Shown one piece after another: positions 50,532 to 58,101 of a stretch of DNA of 64,000 nt. A program made the position numbers and the translations under genes. Positions within the stretch are counted from its first letter, which is position 1. Each line of letters begins with the position of its first letter. The DNA is taken from assembly GCF_009831215.1 (NCBI RefSeq), contig NZ_WUTW01000001.1:434001-498000 (forward strand). The letters are read 5' to 3'. The notes beneath the pieces are model-generated. The model made no database searches, was not told where the DNA came from, and saw nothing but the letters and a program-made list of their open reading frames with translations. Source of the stretch: Actinomadura rayongensis. Its GTDB lineage: Bacteria; Actinomycetota; Actinomycetes; Streptosporangiales; Streptosporangiaceae.

Positions 50532-51716
50532 TCAGAGGAACGTCCGGCCCTCGCCCCGGTAGGTGGGCACGGTCCGGACGACCCGGTCGCCGTCCAGCAG
50601 GTGCAGTTCGGCGAACCGTTCGCACAGCTCACCGGCCTTGGTGTGCCGGAACCAGACGCGGTCGCCGACGGCCAGCAGGTCGGCCGGGCGGCCGAGCAGC
50701 GGCGTCTGGACCTCGCCCGCGCCCTCGTGCCGGTCGTAGGACAGGCCGGTCGGCAGGTACGGCTGGGGGAGGCGCAGCGCGTCGGCGGGACCGGACGCGA
50801 GGTAGCCGCCGCCGAGGCACGTCACGACGCCGGGCCCCGGCCGCCGGACGACCGGGAGCGCGAACAGCGCGGCGGGCCGTCCCCGGAAGTTGGAGTAGTA
50901 GTCGAACAGGTGCGGGTGGTACAGCCCGGACCCGGCGGCGACCTCGGTGACGGCGCGCTCGGCGGCGGTGCTCTCCACGCTGCCGGTGCCGCCGCCGTTG
51001 ACGAACTCCAGGTCGGCGACCTCGCGGACGGCGGCGACGATCGCGGCGCGGCGCCGGGCCAGCTCCAGCCGGGACCGGCGCTGCATCGCGCCGATCATCC
51101 GGCCGCGCGCGGCCCGGCCGGGCGGGCGGTCGCCGACGCCCGCGATCTGCGATTCGTAGGCCATGAGGCCGACGAGGCGCAGGCCGTCGCGGCGGTCGAT
51201 CTCGGCGGCGAGGGCGCGGACCTGTTCGGGGGTGTGCAGCGGGGAGCGGAGGGCGCCGACGCGCAGCCGTCCGGCGAGCGCGCGGTAGGACGCGTCGATG
51301 TCCAGGCAGACCCGGATGGGCGCGCCCTTGGCCGCCTTCTCGATGAGGTCGAGGTGGTCGGGGCCGTCGGCCATGACCGTGATCGCGGCGGCGGCGCGCT
51401 CGTCGGCGGCGAGTTCGGCGAGGGCCGTCCGGTCGGCGGTGGGGTAGGCGACGAGGATGTCGTCGCTCGTGCCCTCGCGGGCGAGCCACAGCGCCTCGGG
51501 GAGCGTGAACGCCATGACGCCCGCGAAGCCGTCAAGCGCGAGGACCTCGTCCAGCAGCGCGCGGCAGCGGACGGACTTGCTCGCCACGCGGATCGGCTTG
51601 CCCGCCGCGCGGCGGACGAGGTCGGCCGCGTTCGCGCGCAGGGCGGGCAGGTCCACGACGGCGAAGGGAGCTTCGAGGGAGCCCGTGGCGGCGTCGTACC
51701 GCTCGCGGAGGTTCAT
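50532..51716 (-). CDS. PLP-dependent amino-acid deaminase/aldolase (D-threonine aldolase-like)
   Basis: 394 residues. It belongs to the alanine-racemase N-terminal fold. APFAVVDLPALRANAADLVR opens the barrel and IRVASKSVRC carries the PLP Lys47. VCLDIDASYRALAGRLRVGA, EFVNGGGTGSVESTAA (PLP phosphate loop) and LFDYYSNFRGRPAALFAL follow. The C-terminal domain ends in VWFRHTKAGELCERFAELHL with the metal-binding His and Cys of D-threonine aldolase-type enzymes. It probably cleaves a D-3-hydroxy amino acid. A dyad at 51744-51762 may control it. Confidence 0.87.
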   Translation of the reverse strand: MNLRERYDAATGSLEAPFAVVDLPALRANAADLVRRAAGKPIRVASKSVRCRALLDEVLALDGFAGVMAFTLPEALWLAREGTSDDILVAYPTADRTALAELAADERAAAAITVMADGPDHLDLIEKAAKGAPIRVCLDIDASYRALAGRLRVGALRSPLHTPEQVRALAAEIDRRDGLRLVGLMAYESQIAGVGDRPPGRAARGRMIGAMQRRSRLELARRRAAIVAAVREVADLEFVNGGGTGSVESTAAERAVTEVAAGSGLYHPHLFDYYSNFRGRPAALFALPVVRRPGPGVVTCLGGGYLASGPADALRLPQPYLPTGLSYDRHEGAGEVQTPLLGRPADLLAVGDRVWFRHTKAGELCERFAELHLLDGDRVVRTVPTYRGEGRTFL

Positions 51717-51743
51717 GCGGCCACAGTGCCACAGAACCCCCTA

Positions 51744-51762
51744 ATGTGAGAAGTCTTCACAT
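51744..51762. promoter_or_regulatory. Candidate operator ATGTGA-N7-TCACAT
   Basis: Six-base arms are perfectly inverted around a 7-base centre (GAAGTCT), in an AT-rich patch between the LpqC-like stop and the aldolase start. The spacing is one base longer than a CRP site, and the shape also suits GntR-type regulators. It suggests that the aldolase run has its own promoter here. Confidence 0.45.
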
Positions 51763-51769
51763 CGCGACG

Positions 51770-52717
51770 TCAGTCACGTCCGTGCGTCGCGAAGAAGTTC
51801 CAGAGCGTGGTGCTCGCGCCGGACGGCCACTGGTGCCGGCCGCCGTCGATCTTGCAGAACGTGACCTGGACGCCGCCCGCGCCCTTGTCGGTGGCCTCGC
51901 AGTCGGTGCTGGACGTCTGCGCGGTGATCTTCTTGCTGGTCGCGCCCAGGTTGGCCACGCGGCGCCAGAAGTCCACGGCGTCCTTGACGGGCGGGAAGCC
52001 GCGCGAGTCGTTGATGTCGCGGCGTCCGCCGCCGTTGAAGGGGACGTTGCCGTCCGCCGTCCCGTGGAAGATCATCGCCGAGACCGGACGGGACGGGTCG
52101 CACTTGGTCACCAGCGCGCCCTCCACCACGCCGATCGCGGCGACCTTGTCCGCCTCCTCGCAGGCCATCCGGTACGCCATGCCCGCGCCGTTGGAGAAGC
52201 CGGTGACGAACACGCGCTTCGGATCCACCAGGCCGGTTCGGTTCAGCTTGTCGATCAGGCGGCTGAGGAAGTCGACGTCGTTCACGTGGCCGATCTTGGC
52301 GGCGCCGCAGCAGTCGCCCGCGTTCCAGGTCGTCGCGAAGCCGTTGGGGTAGACGGCGATGAACCCGTGCTCGTCGGCGAGGGAGTCGAAGTTCGTCAGC
52401 CGCTGCATCTGGCCCATCGTCGAGAAGCCGCCGTGTAGGGCGAGAACGACCGGGAGGCGCTTGGCCAGGCGGCCGTTCCGCCACTTGCTCTTGGCGACCT
52501 TCGGCGGGATGTGGATCAGGTACTCGCGGGGGGCGATCGTCCCCACGTCGATCTTCTCCTTGTGGGTTCCGGCGCGGGTGGAGATGCCGTCCACGCTCGC
52601 GGGCGGGGTGCCCGTCGCGCGCGTCCCGCCGCCGCCCCCCTTCTCGGTCTCGCAGGCCGCCAACGCGAGGGCGAGCACCGCGACCAGCGCCAGCGGGATC
52701 AGGAGGAGTCGACGCAT
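51770..52717 (-). CDS. LpqC-like lipoprotein esterase (PHB-depolymerase/feruloyl-esterase family)
   Basis: 315 residues. The signal peptide ends in a lipobox: LLIPLALVAVLALALAAC, with Cys21 the lipid-modified residue, so the enzyme is anchored outside the membrane. The alpha/beta hydrolase core has VVLALHGGFSTMGQMQRL, the nucleophile GFSNGAGMAYRMACEE, the Asp in FHGTADGNVPFNG, and the His in DGGRHQWPSG. Two CC/C pairs could form disulfides. It acts on an ester polymer or plant ester; the substrate is unknown. Confidence 0.88.
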   Translation of the reverse strand: MRRLLLIPLALVAVLALALAACETEKGGGGGTRATGTPPASVDGISTRAGTHKEKIDVGTIAPREYLIHIPPKVAKSKWRNGRLAKRLPVVLALHGGFSTMGQMQRLTNFDSLADEHGFIAVYPNGFATTWNAGDCCGAAKIGHVNDVDFLSRLIDKLNRTGLVDPKRVFVTGFSNGAGMAYRMACEEADKVAAIGVVEGALVTKCDPSRPVSAMIFHGTADGNVPFNGGGRRDINDSRGFPPVKDAVDFWRRVANLGATSKKITAQTSSTDCEATDKGAGGVQVTFCKIDGGRHQWPSGASTTLWNFFATHGRD

Positions 52718-52770
52718 GGTGGCGAATCTAGCCCGTCAAGACCAGGTCAAACCACCCGTCAGGCAGTCGG

Positions 52771-52776
52771 TACGCT
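52771..52776 (+). promoter_or_regulatory. Candidate -10 box TACGCT before purU
   Basis: TACGCT ends six bases before the purU GTG at 52783, with no ribosome-binding site, consistent with leaderless initiation. Confidence 0.4.
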
Positions 52777-52782
52777 GCCGGG

Positions 52783-53628
52783 GTGAGCGAGTACGTGGTG
52801 ACCTTGTCGTGTCCGGACCGTCCCGGGATCGTGGCGGCCGTGTCCGGGCTGCTGGCCGGACGGGACTGCAACATCCTGGAGAGCCAGCAGTTCGGCGACC
52901 GGGACACCGGGACCTTCTTCCTGCGCGTCCAGTTCTCGTCCGGGTCGGCCGGGGAGGACGAGCTGCGCGCCGCGTTCGCCGGCGTGGGCGCGGAGTTCGG
53001 CGGCGAGTGCCGGCTGTACCCGGCCGCCGCCCGCGAGCGCGTCCTGATCATGGTGTCGCGGGACGACCACTGCCTCAACGACCTGCTCTACCGGCAGCGG
53101 TCCGGGCTGCTGGACGTGGACATCGTTGCGGTCGTGTCCAACCACCCCGACCTGCGTCCGCTCACCCAGTCATACGGCGTCGACTACCACCACCTGCCCG
53201 TGACGAAGGGCGCCAAGGCTGCGCAGGAGGCCGAGGTACTGACGCTGGTCGAACATTACGGGGCGGACCTGGTCGTCCTCGCTCGGTACATGCAGATCCT
53301 GTCCGACGACTTCTGCTCCAAGCTCCCCGGGCGCATCATCAACATCCACCACTCGTTCCTGCCGAGCTTCAAGGGCGCCCGCCCGTACCACCAGGCGCAC
53401 ACGCGCGGCGTGAAGCTCATCGGCGCGACCGCCCACTACGTCACCGCCGACCTGGACGAGGGGCCGATCATCGAGCAGGAGGTCGCGCGGGTGGACCACT
53501 CGCACGGCCCGGACGCGCTCGTCGCCGTCGGCCGGGACGTGGAACGGCTCGCGCTCGCCCGCGCCGTCCGCTGGCACGCCGAGCACCGCGTGCTGCTCAA
53601 CGGAGCGCGGACGGTCGTCTTCCGCTGA
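52783..53628 (+). CDS. purU: Formyltetrahydrofolate deformylase
   Basis: 281 residues from GTG 52783. It hydrolyses 10-formyl-THF to THF and formate, balancing one-carbon pools. The ACT-like N-terminal domain is VVTLSCPDRPGIVAAVSGLL. The formyltransferase-like domain has VSNHPDLRPLTQSYGVDYHH, then INIHHSFLPSFKGARPYHQA with the catalytic Asn and His, and HYVTADLDEGPIIEQEV with the Asp. It fits with the glycine/serine one-carbon operon near the right edge of the window. Confidence 0.95.
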   Translation: MSEYVVTLSCPDRPGIVAAVSGLLAGRDCNILESQQFGDRDTGTFFLRVQFSSGSAGEDELRAAFAGVGAEFGGECRLYPAAARERVLIMVSRDDHCLNDLLYRQRSGLLDVDIVAVVSNHPDLRPLTQSYGVDYHHLPVTKGAKAAQEAEVLTLVEHYGADLVVLARYMQILSDDFCSKLPGRIINIHHSFLPSFKGARPYHQAHTRGVKLIGATAHYVTADLDEGPIIEQEVARVDHSHGPDALVAVGRDVERLALARAVRWHAEHRVLLNGARTVVFR

Positions 53629-53661
53629 CGCACCGTGCCGGGTGCGGCAGGATGGGCGCCG

Positions 53662-54369
53662 ATGGACGACGCGCCGATCACCGCCTGGATCGCGGACCTG
53701 GACGGACGGCAGCGCGCCCGGCGCCTCGCCCGCCGCGAGTTCCGCGCCCACCGCACGCCTCTCGTGCTCGCCCTGCTCGCGCTGCTGGCGGTCGCGTCCT
53801 GGGTCGTGACGGCCGAGATCGTCGCGCGGCTCGCCGGGCACCCCGCCGGCCTGCTGCCGGTCCACGCCGTCGTTGCGCTGCTACGCCGCACGTCCTGGGG
53901 CGACCGCGCGGTGGGCGTCGTCGGCTACGCGCTGCTGGCGTCCGGCGCCCTGCTCCTGCTCGCGGCCGTGCCGGGCCGCTGGCGCCTGCTGCCCGTCCGC
54001 ACCGAGGACGGACGCTTGGCGGGCGGCGTCCCCCGCCGCGACGTCCAGCGCGCCCTGACCCGCGCGGCCCGCACCGTCCCCGGCGCCGAACGCGCCCGCG
54101 TCCGCGTCCGCGGCCGGACGCGCCCCCGCGTGGTCGTGAAGATTCGCGGGTCCCGCGCCGTCCCGGCTGCCGGGCGGACGCGCGTGCGGGGCTGGACGCG
54201 TCCTCGCGTGGTGGTCAAGGACCGCGCCGTGCCGGGTGCTGAGCGGACGCGTGTGCGAGGGAGGGCGCGTTCGCTTGCGGCGGATGTGGGGGACGTGGTG
54301 CGGGGGCGGCTCGCGGGGTTCGGGCTGTCGCACGAGGTGCGCGTGGACGTCCGGCGCGGAGGCGCGTGA
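53662..54369 (+). CDS. DUF6286 membrane protein with internal repeats (Asp23 locus, copy 1)
   Basis: 235 residues from ATG 53662. Two membrane helices (LVLALLALLAVASWVVTAEI, VGVVGYALLASGALLLLAAV) with LLRRTSWGDRAV between them match the paralogue at 56652. The cytoplasmic tail carries an internal repeat not found in the paralogue: AERARVRVRGRTRPRVVVK, then GRTRVRGWTRPRVVVKDRAV, then AERTRVRGRARS. The next gene begins without a gap. Confidence 0.78.
   Translation: MDDAPITAWIADLDGRQRARRLARREFRAHRTPLVLALLALLAVASWVVTAEIVARLAGHPAGLLPVHAVVALLRRTSWGDRAVGVVGYALLASGALLLLAAVPGRWRLLPVRTEDGRLAGGVPRRDVQRALTRAARTVPGAERARVRVRGRTRPRVVVKIRGSRAVPAAGRTRVRGWTRPRVVVKDRAVPGAERTRVRGRARSLAADVGDVVRGRLAGFGLSHEVRVDVRRGGA
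54073..54285 (+). repeat. Three imperfect tandem copies inside the first DUF6286 gene
   Basis: Units of about 70-84 bases begin at about 54076, 54159 and 54232, each starting CCGTCCC/CCGTGCC-GG and encoding a VPG(A)ER-x-R-V-R pattern. The copies differ at third positions, so the expansion is not very recent. The paralogous gene at 56652 has none, so this is a local growth of the coding sequence. Confidence 0.65.
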
Positions 54370-54927
54370 ATGCGGACGGGGGTCGCCGTCGCCGCCGGGA
54401 TCCTGCTCGCGTGCGGGGCGGTCGTGCTGGGCGCGGACGCCGTCGAGACGAGCCTGGCCGGGCTGCACGGGACCGCGCAGGCGGGAGTGGGCGCGGCGGG
54501 GGAGACGGGACGGCCGGTGCTGGATCCGTCGGTCGTCCGGTACGCGGCGCGGCACGGGTGGTTCTGGCCCGCCGTGTCGCTCGGCGTCGAGGGCGTCGCG
54601 CTGGCCGCGACCGCCGGGCTGTGGCGGGCGGGCCGGGGCGCGCTGGCGCGGCGGGACGTTCCCGGCGTCGCCGGGGTGCGGGATGAGGTGCTGAGGCTGC
54701 CGGGGGTGCGGGACGTGAAGGTTCGGGTGACCGGGACGCGGAAGGCGCCCCGGCTGGTGGTGAGCGTCGCGTGCGCGGATGGGACGCCGCTCGAAGGGCT
54801 GCTCGCGGCGCTCGGGGACGGGCCCGTCGCGCGGTGCCGGGAGGCCGCCGGGCTGCCCGATCTCGTCGCCGTCGTGCGGTTCCGGCCTGGTGCGACGAGG
54901 TTTCGACGGGGCGCGGCGGGTAGGTGA
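54370..54927 (+). CDS. AmaP-like alkaline-shock membrane anchor (copy 1)
   Basis: 185 residues. Two N-terminal membrane helices (VAVAAGILLACGAVVLGADA; WFWPAVSLGVEGVALAATAG) are followed by a cytoplasmic alpha/beta domain with VLRLPGVRDVKVRVTG and RLVVSVACADG. RHGWFWPAV matches GHGWFWWAV in the second copy at 57263. AmaP-type proteins tether Asp23 at the membrane in Gram-positive bacteria. It directly follows the DUF6286 gene. Confidence 0.75.
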   Translation: MRTGVAVAAGILLACGAVVLGADAVETSLAGLHGTAQAGVGAAGETGRPVLDPSVVRYAARHGWFWPAVSLGVEGVALAATAGLWRAGRGALARRDVPGVAGVRDEVLRLPGVRDVKVRVTGTRKAPRLVVSVACADGTPLEGLLAALGDGPVARCREAAGLPDLVAVVRFRPGATRFRRGAAGR

Positions 54928-54965
54928 TCGTTCGGACATCGACACCCGGCATCGGGAGGATCACG

Positions 54966-55169
54966 ATGGGTGACCTCGGCAACAAGGCGGACCAGGCGCA
55001 GGGCAAGATCAAGGAGGGCGCCGGCAAGGCGACCGGCGACCGCGAGCTGGAGGGCGAGGGCAAGGGCGACCAGATGAGCGCCAAGGCCCAGGGCGCGGTG
55101 CACGACGCCAAGAAGAAGGCCGGCGACGCGGCGGAGAAGATGAAGGGCATGTTCGGCTCCCGGAAGTGA
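54966..55169 (+). CDS. CsbD-family stress-response protein
   Basis: 67 residues from ATG 54966, preceded by GGGAGG. MGDLGNKADQAQGKIKEGAG and KATGDRELEGEGKGDQ are the CsbD signature, followed by a Lys/Ala-rich amphipathic tail. CsbD proteins are small, hydrophilic and induced by sigma-B-type stress in Bacillus. Its position inside the Asp23/AmaP locus fits a general stress role. It ends at a long hairpin. Confidence 0.93.
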   Translation: MGDLGNKADQAQGKIKEGAGKATGDRELEGEGKGDQMSAKAQGAVHDAKKKAGDAAEKMKGMFGSRK

Positions 55170-55184
55170 TCCCGGGACGCCCGG

Positions 55185-55223
55185 GCGGCGGGCCGGTGAC
55201 GCATGACGTCACCGGCCCGCCGC
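55185..55223 (+). terminator. Terminator after csbD (16-bp stem)
   Basis: A perfect 16-bp stem (55185-55200 with 55208-55223), seven-base loop, followed by CTTTTC, 16 bases past the CsbD stop. It separates the first module from the coupled Asp23 operon. Confidence 0.85.
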
Positions 55224-55319
55224 CTTTTCGGCGTTGAAGGCGAATTTTGCCGTGCCGGGCGATTGTCGGGCGACGGGGGCGAGCAGGCACGAACGGGACA
55301 TCGTCAGGGGGGATGAGTC

Positions 55320-55838
55320 GTGAACCAGGACAACGGACAGGCGGGACGCGGGACAGGGACGGGCACACTGCCGTCCCGGCCCGATCGCGCCTCGCTCGAC
55401 GGGGCGGCGGACAAGAAAGCCGATGACGCGCTCGTCAGCGAGCACGGCCGCACGGCCATCGCGGACGGCGTCGTCGCCAAGGTCGCCGGGATGGCCGCCC
55501 GCGAGATCGGCGGCGTCCACGCGATGGGCGCGGGCATGGCCCGGACGTTCGGGTCGGTGCGCGAGCGGCTGCCCGGCGGCGGCTCCGACGCGTCCCAGGG
55601 CGTGTCGGTGCAGGTCGGGGAGAAGCAGGCCGCCATCGACATCGACCTCGTCGTGGAGTACGGCGCGGCGATCCCGGACCTGGCGTCGGCCGTCCGCGAC
55701 AACGTCATGGACCAGGTCCAGCACATGACCGGGCTGGAGGTGGTCGAGGTGAACGTCACCGTCGACGACATCCACCTGCCCGGCGAGGACGACGACGCCG
55801 GCCCGAACGACCGGTCCGGCGAGGACAAGGCGCGGTGA
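55320..55838 (+). CDS. Asp23/Gls24 family envelope stress protein
   Basis: 172 residues from GTG 55320. After a disordered start, TAIADGVVAKVAGMAAREIGG and VHAMGAGMARTFGSV begin the Asp23 domain. QAAIDIDLVVEYGAAIPDLA and HMTGLEVVEVNVTVDDIHLP complete it. Asp23 is an abundant membrane-associated protein of envelope stress in staphylococci. The stop overlaps the next start (GTGA), starting a coupled run of six genes. Confidence 0.9.
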   Translation: MNQDNGQAGRGTGTGTLPSRPDRASLDGAADKKADDALVSEHGRTAIADGVVAKVAGMAAREIGGVHAMGAGMARTFGSVRERLPGGGSDASQGVSVQVGEKQAAIDIDLVVEYGAAIPDLASAVRDNVMDQVQHMTGLEVVEVNVTVDDIHLPGEDDDAGPNDRSGEDKAR

Positions 55839-56119
55839 CCGACCTGGACATGGCCCGGCGCATCGCCGAGCGGGCCCGGACCGTCGCGGGCGTCGCCGAC
55901 CTCACCGCCGGACCGCGCGGACGGATCGTGACGTTCCAGGCGGGACCGCCGCTCGGGGGCGTCGCCGTCCGGCCGGACGCGGTGGAGATCGGCATCGTCG
56001 CCCGGCCCGTCCGCCGGCTGCCCGACATCGCCGCCGACGTGCGCGCCGCCGCGCTCCCGCTCGCCGGGGACCGGGCCGTCCACGTGCTGGTCGGCGACCT
56101 CGCGGAGGAGGGAACATGA
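55835..56119 (+). CDS. Small Asp23-locus protein (hypothetical)
   Basis: 94 residues from GTG 55835. MARRIAERARTVAGVADLTA and VEIGIVARPVRRLPDIAADV resemble a half or shortened Asp23-like alpha/beta domain, lacking the C-terminal DIH motif. It is coupled to both neighbours by four-base overlaps, so it is probably part of the same complex. No firm family. Confidence 0.7.
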   Translation: MTDLDMARRIAERARTVAGVADLTAGPRGRIVTFQAGPPLGGVAVRPDAVEIGIVARPVRRLPDIAADVRAAALPLAGDRAVHVLVGDLAEEGT

Positions 56120-56307
56120 ACCGCAAGTTCTGGCCCGTCGCGGGCCTGGCGTGGGGGACGGCCGTCGGCTTCGCCGGAGCGTTCGGCGGGTTCGGCGCGT
56201 TCCTCATCGTGCTGCTGCTCGGCGTCCTCGGGTTCCTCGGCGGCCGGATCGCCGCCGGTGAGCTGGACGTCGGCGAGATGGTGTCGTCGCTCGGACGCAG
56301 GCAATGA
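56116..56307 (+). CDS. Small membrane protein, DUF2273-like
   Basis: 63 residues, mostly two adjacent membrane helices: FWPVAGLAWGTAVGFAGAFG and AFLIVLLLGVLGFLGGRIAA, then a short acidic/basic tail. DUF2273 proteins occupy the same position between Asp23 and AmaP genes in Firmicutes. Four-base overlaps on both sides. Confidence 0.75.
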   Translation: MNRKFWPVAGLAWGTAVGFAGAFGGFGAFLIVLLLGVLGFLGGRIAAGELDVGEMVSSLGRRQ

Positions 56308-56651
56308 GCGCGCGGGGCGTGACGGTGATCGCCGACCGCGTCCTCGTGCGGCTCGCCGAGCACGCCGCGCGGTGCGCCGAGGCGACCGGGGAGCGGGACG
56401 TCCGGCTGCTCGGCGTGCCGCGCGGTCGGCGCGCCGCGAAGGCGTCGGTGGAGGTCCAGGGGCACGTCGCCGAGGTGCGCGTGGAGATCGCCGTCGTGTA
56501 CCCCGAGCCGGTCCGGCTGATCGCGCGGGACGTCCGCGAGCGCGTCCGGCGGGAGATCGAGGACACGACCGGGCACCGCGTGAAGCAGGTGGACGTCGTC
56601 GTGTCCGCGCTGGACCGGACGCGGCGGCGCGAACCGGCGGGGGTGGCGTAG
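56304..56651 (+). CDS. Asp23/Gls24 family protein (second copy)
   Basis: 115 residues. ISDRVL-type start here reads VIADRVLVRLAEHAARC; the core is AKASVEVQGHVAEVRVEIAV, and the end RVRREIEDTTGHRVKQVDVV matches the Asp23 C-terminal strand. It is shorter than the protein at 55320 and lacks its disordered start. The stop abuts the DUF6286 start. Confidence 0.85.
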   Translation: MSARGVTVIADRVLVRLAEHAARCAEATGERDVRLLGVPRGRRAAKASVEVQGHVAEVRVEIAVVYPEPVRLIARDVRERVRREIEDTTGHRVKQVDVVVSALDRTRRREPAGVA

Positions 56652-57260
56652 ATGGCGGCAACGACTGGCAGCCGGCAGGCGGGGCGGCTGCCCCGCGTCC
56701 TCGGCCGCGCGGACCGGCGCGCCCGGCACATGTTCCGGACGCGGCGCGCGTGGTCGGCGCTGATCGCCGCGACGCTGCTGACGGCCGTCGGCGCGCTCAC
56801 CGCGATCGAGACGCTGACGGCGCTCGCGGGCGGCCCGGCGAAGATCGTCCCGTATGAGAGCGTCGCGTCGTGGCTGCGGCGGACGTCGTGGTCGTCGGCG
56901 GCCGTCCTCGCGATCAGCGCCGGCGTGGCCCTGGTCGGCCTCGGCGCGCTGCTGGCCGCGCTGGTGCCCGGACGGTGCCGGCTCGTCCCGCTGCACGGCG
57001 GCGACCCCGACCTGCTCGTCGGCGTGACGCGCGGCGGGCTGCGCGGCGCGGCGGCGTCGGCGGCGCGGTCGGTGGACGGCGTCAGCGGCGTGAAGAAGGT
57101 GCGGGTGCGGCGGCGGAAGCTCGTCCTGACGGCGCGGACGCCGCTGCGCCAGGAGCACGACCTCGACGCGCGGGTGCGCGACGCCGTCCAGACCCGGCTG
57201 GACGAGCTGGCGCCGGTGCCGCGCCGCAAGGTCAAGGTCCGCGTCGACGTGAGGGAGTGA
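56652..57260 (+). CDS. DUF6286 membrane protein (copy 2)
   Basis: 202 residues. SALIAATLLTAVGALTAIET and VLAISAGVALVGLGALLAAL are the two membrane helices, with WLRRTSWSSAAV between, as in the copy at 53662. The C-terminal part has VKKVRVRRRKLVLTARTP and RRKVKVRVDVRE. The next gene starts two bases after its stop. Confidence 0.82.
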   Translation: MAATTGSRQAGRLPRVLGRADRRARHMFRTRRAWSALIAATLLTAVGALTAIETLTALAGGPAKIVPYESVASWLRRTSWSSAAVLAISAGVALVGLGALLAALVPGRCRLVPLHGGDPDLLVGVTRGGLRGAAASAARSVDGVSGVKKVRVRRRKLVLTARTPLRQEHDLDARVRDAVQTRLDELAPVPRRKVKVRVDVRE

Positions 57261-57262
57261 TC

Positions 57263-57841
57263 ATGGACCGGCAGGGTGCGCGGCTCAACCGGTTCGCGCT
57301 GGCGCTGCTCGGGATCGTCCTGCTCGTGCTGGGCGGTCTCGGGCTGGCGCTCGGTTCCGGCGTGTTCGGTTCGGGGCGCTCGCGCGCTCCGGTGCTGTCG
57401 CAGGGGACGCGGACGTTCGCGTCCGGGCACGGCTGGTTCTGGTGGGCGGTGTCCGCCGCGGCGGTGGTCGTCGGGCTGCTCGGACTGTGGTGGCTGCTCG
57501 TCCAGGGCCGCCGGGACCGCGTGCCGGAGCTGTCGATGGAGCCCGAGCCCGAGCAGGGGACGACGCGGATCACCGCCCAGGCCGTCACCGACGCGCTGTC
57601 GGACGAGATCGCCGCCTATCCGGGCGTGCGGGGCGTCGGCGCGCGGATCGGCGGCTCGTCGCGGCGGCCCCGGCTGTTCCTGACCGTCGCCTACGCGCGC
57701 GACGCCGACCTCGCCGCGCTGCGCCGCCGGGTGACGGACGAGGCGATCGCGCGGCTGCGGACCGCGCTGGAGCGGGAGAAACTGCCCGCCGTGGTGCGGC
57801 TGCGGCTGGTGGGCGGCGAGGAGGCCCGGACGGTGCTGTGA
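57263..57841 (+). CDS. AmaP family alkaline-shock membrane anchor (copy 2)
   Basis: 192 residues from ATG 57263, with GGGAG upstream. Two membrane helices (FALALLGIVLLVLGGLGLAL; FWWAVSAAAVVVGLLGLWWL) precede a basic stretch. The cytoplasmic domain contains ITAQAVTDALSDEIAAYPGV, RLFLTVAYARDADL and a C-terminal PAVVRLRLVGG. It closes the coupled six-gene run; a terminator follows. Confidence 0.82.
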   Translation: MDRQGARLNRFALALLGIVLLVLGGLGLALGSGVFGSGRSRAPVLSQGTRTFASGHGWFWWAVSAAAVVVGLLGLWWLLVQGRRDRVPELSMEPEPEQGTTRITAQAVTDALSDEIAAYPGVRGVGARIGGSSRRPRLFLTVAYARDADLAALRRRVTDEAIARLRTALEREKLPAVVRLRLVGGEEARTVL

Positions 57842-57966
57842 CTGCTTTGTCGGTATTTGGGGTGGGTTTGATGGCCCCGGTCGAGCGACCGATCTAGAGT
57901 CCGAAGAGAACGCTCCGTCCGGTCGAAGGGAGTTCCACCAGGGGGCCGGGGGACGGCCCGGAGAGC

Positions 57967-57997
57967 GAAGGCCGTGGCTCGCACCGCCACGGCCTTC
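57967..57997 (+). terminator. Terminator after the Asp23/AmaP operon
   Basis: A 12-bp perfect stem (57967-57978 with 57986-57997), seven-base loop, ending in CTTCC. It lies 125 bases past the AmaP stop and before phosphoglucomutase. Confidence 0.75.
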
Positions 57998-58101
57998 CGC
58001 CGTTCCCGGGCGCGAGATCGCTCACGAACGGCCGCCGCCAGGTGCGACCGCCCGGACCGGCGGGTAGACCGCCTGGACCGACGAACCGCACGGAGGAGAA
58101 C

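Noticed and set aside
51744..51762. CRP-type binding site
   Set aside because: The spacer is seven bases instead of six and no CRP gene is nearby; kept only as an unnamed operator candidate.
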